Below are positions 62,540 to 64,000 of a stretch of DNA of 64,000 nt, in pieces. Positions within the stretch are counted from its first letter, which is position 1, and each line of letters starts with the position of its first letter. Below the pieces are notes generated by a model. That model saw only the letters and a program-made list of their open reading frames with translations, did not search any database and was not told the origin of the DNA. A program made the translations under genes and the position numbers. The DNA comes from Antedon bifida (taxonomy: Eukaryota > Echinodermata > Crinoidea > Comatulida > Antedonidae), in assembly GCA_963402885.1 (NCBI GenBank), contig OY727098.1, forward strand, positions 11,766,717 through 11,830,716. The letters are read 5' to 3'.

Positions 62540-64000
62540 ACCAAGTTTTTTCGAAAATCACAAAATGGTCTAAAACGTCTCCAAATGCGATTTGAAGCTA
62601 TTCTAAGCACTTTGGTGTTTTTATGTTAACAAGTTTTTTCGAAAATCATAAAATGGTCTAAAACGTTTTTAAATACGATATTAAGCTATTTTGTGCTCTT
62701 TGATGTTTTTGTGTGAAAAGTTTTATCGAATTGCTCAAAATGGTCTAAAACGGTTTCTAATGAGATTTTAAGCACTTTGATGTTTTTCTGTAACCAAGTT
62801 TGTTCGAAAATCACAAAATGGTCTAAAACGTCTCCAAATGCGATTTGAAGCTATTCTAAGCACTTTGATGTTTTTGTGTAACCAAGTTTTTTCGAAAATC
62901 ACAAAATGGTCTAAAACGTCTCCAAATGCGATTTGAAGCTATTCTAAGCACTTTGGTGTTTTTATGATAACAAGTTTTTTCGAAAATCACAAAATGGTCT
63001 AAAACGTCTCCAAATGCGATTTGAAGCTATTCTAAGCACTTTGGTGTTTTTATGTTAACAAGTTTTTTCGAAAATCACAAAATGGTCTAAAACGTCTCCA
63101 AATGCGATTTGAAACTATTCTGTACACTTTGATGGTTTTTGTGAAAATTTTTTGTCGAAATGCTCAAAATGGTCTAAAACGTTTTTAAATACGATATTAA
63201 GCTATTTTGTGCTCTTTGATGTTTTTGTGTGAAAAGTTTTATCGAATTGCTCAAAATGGTCTAAAACGGTTTCTAATGAGATTTTAAGCACTTTTATGTT
63301 TTTCTGAAACCAAGTTTTTTCGAAAATCACAAAATGGTCTAAAACGTCTCCAAATGCGATTTGAAGCTATTCTAAGCACTTTGGTGTTTTTATGTTAACA
63401 TGTTTTTTCGAAAATAACAAAATGGTCTAAAATGTCTCCAACTGCGATTTGAAGCTATTCTTAGCACTTTGGTGTTTTTCTATAACCAAGTTTTTTCGAA
63501 AATCACAAAATGGTCTAAAACGTCTCCAAATGCGATTTGAAGCTATTCTAAGCACTTTGGTGTTTTTATGTTAACAAGTTTTTTCGAAAATCACAAAATG
63601 GTCTAAAACGTCTCCAAATGCGATTTGAAGCTATTCTAAGCACTTTGGTGTTTTTATGTTAACAAGTTTTTTCGAAAATCACAAAATGGTCTAAAACGTC
63701 TCCAAATGCGATTTGAAGCTATTCTGCACACTTTGATGTTTTGTGTGAAAAATTTTTGTCGAAATGCTCAAAATGGTCTAAAACGTTTTTAAATACGATA
63801 TTAAGCTATTTTGTGCTCTTTGATGTTTTTGTGTGAAAAGTTTTATCGAATTGCTCAAAATGGTCTAAAACGGTTTCTAATGAGATTTAAAGCACTTTGA
63901 TGTTTTTCTGTAACCAAGTTTTTTCGAAAATCACAAAATGGTCTAAAACGTCTCCAAATGCGATTTGAAGCTATTCTGCACACTTTGATGTTTTGTGTGA
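62540..64000. repeat. Segmental copy of 57.93-59.39 kb (cut by window end)
   Basis: Partner of the previous block. One visible difference is TGAAGC in place of TCTGAAGC context near 63021 against 58410. The last ten bases match 59381-59390, so the copy still runs at the window edge. Confidence 0.82.

Larger units (their letters stand above)
19231..64000. repeat. Satellite DNA array, right block
   Basis: Continuation of the same head-to-tail array, in the same orientation and with the same four monomer types. It resumes at exactly the base where the left block stopped once the inserted element and one copy of the 5-bp target duplication are removed. It runs to the window end without a gene or a second insertion. 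Dividing the total satellite length by about 85 bp gives roughly 730 monomers in the two blocks; this is an estimate, not a count. Patches of a more diverged subfamily lie at about 25, 30.3, 33, 36.7, 43 and 48.6 kb. The last base falls within a b monomer, so the array continues to the right. Confidence 0.97.

Noticed and set aside
1-64000. Bacterial-style operons, terminators or tRNA genes
   Set aside because: No frame longer than 92 codons, no clover-leaf or conserved RNA sequence, and satellite monomers account for all bases outside the element.

Overview
This 64-kb window is almost entirely one A+T-rich tandem satellite array from a eukaryotic genome. No protein-coding, rRNA or tRNA gene is visible. 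The species cannot be named from the sequence. The scale of the array and the inserted foldback DNA transposon fit heterochromatin (pericentromere, centromere or a heterochromatic arm); an animal host is a guess.

The satellite fills 1-17707 and 19231-64000. Four related monomer types share the boxes CTTTGATGTTTT (or CTTTGGTGTTTT), TCGAA and CAAAATGGTCTAAAACG but differ elsewhere. By counting between landmarks: type a (CTTTGGTG, then ATGTTAACAAG) is 88 bp, type b (GCACACTTTG, then TTGTCGAAATGCTC) is 87 bp, type c (GTGCTCTTTG, then TTATCGAATTGCTC) is 77 bp and type d (CTTTGATG, then TGTAACCAAG) is 88 bp. A b-c-d trimer is 252 bp. Trimers, runs of a, and a/b chimeric monomers form a loose higher-order repeat of about 2.3-2.6 kb. 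This has been copied in larger blocks: tandem periods of 2555 bp (15.1-21.8 kb), 1878 bp (28.7-32.1 kb) and 3679 bp (51.3-58.7 kb), and dispersed copies at offsets of 4610, 8357, 12539 and 17053 bp. A more diverged monomer subfamily occurs in patches at about 25.0-26.2, 30.2-30.6, 32.5-33.3, 36.65-36.85, 42.0-43.6 and 48.5-48.75 kb.

The only interruption is a 1523-bp foldback element at 17708-19230, flanked by a perfect 5-bp target duplication GTCTC. It is a large imperfect palindrome: two arms of about 643 bp around a spacer of about 237 bp. The outer 250 bp of each arm is a minisatellite of 12 copies of a CCACAAATGT motif, and the inner part is built from tandem units of about 120-130 bp. 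It encodes no recognisable transposase and looks non-autonomous. Its absence from the matching point of the neighbouring HOR copies shows that it inserted after the local 2555-bp amplification.

The open frames of 63-92 codons in the window are by-products of these repeats, not genes.
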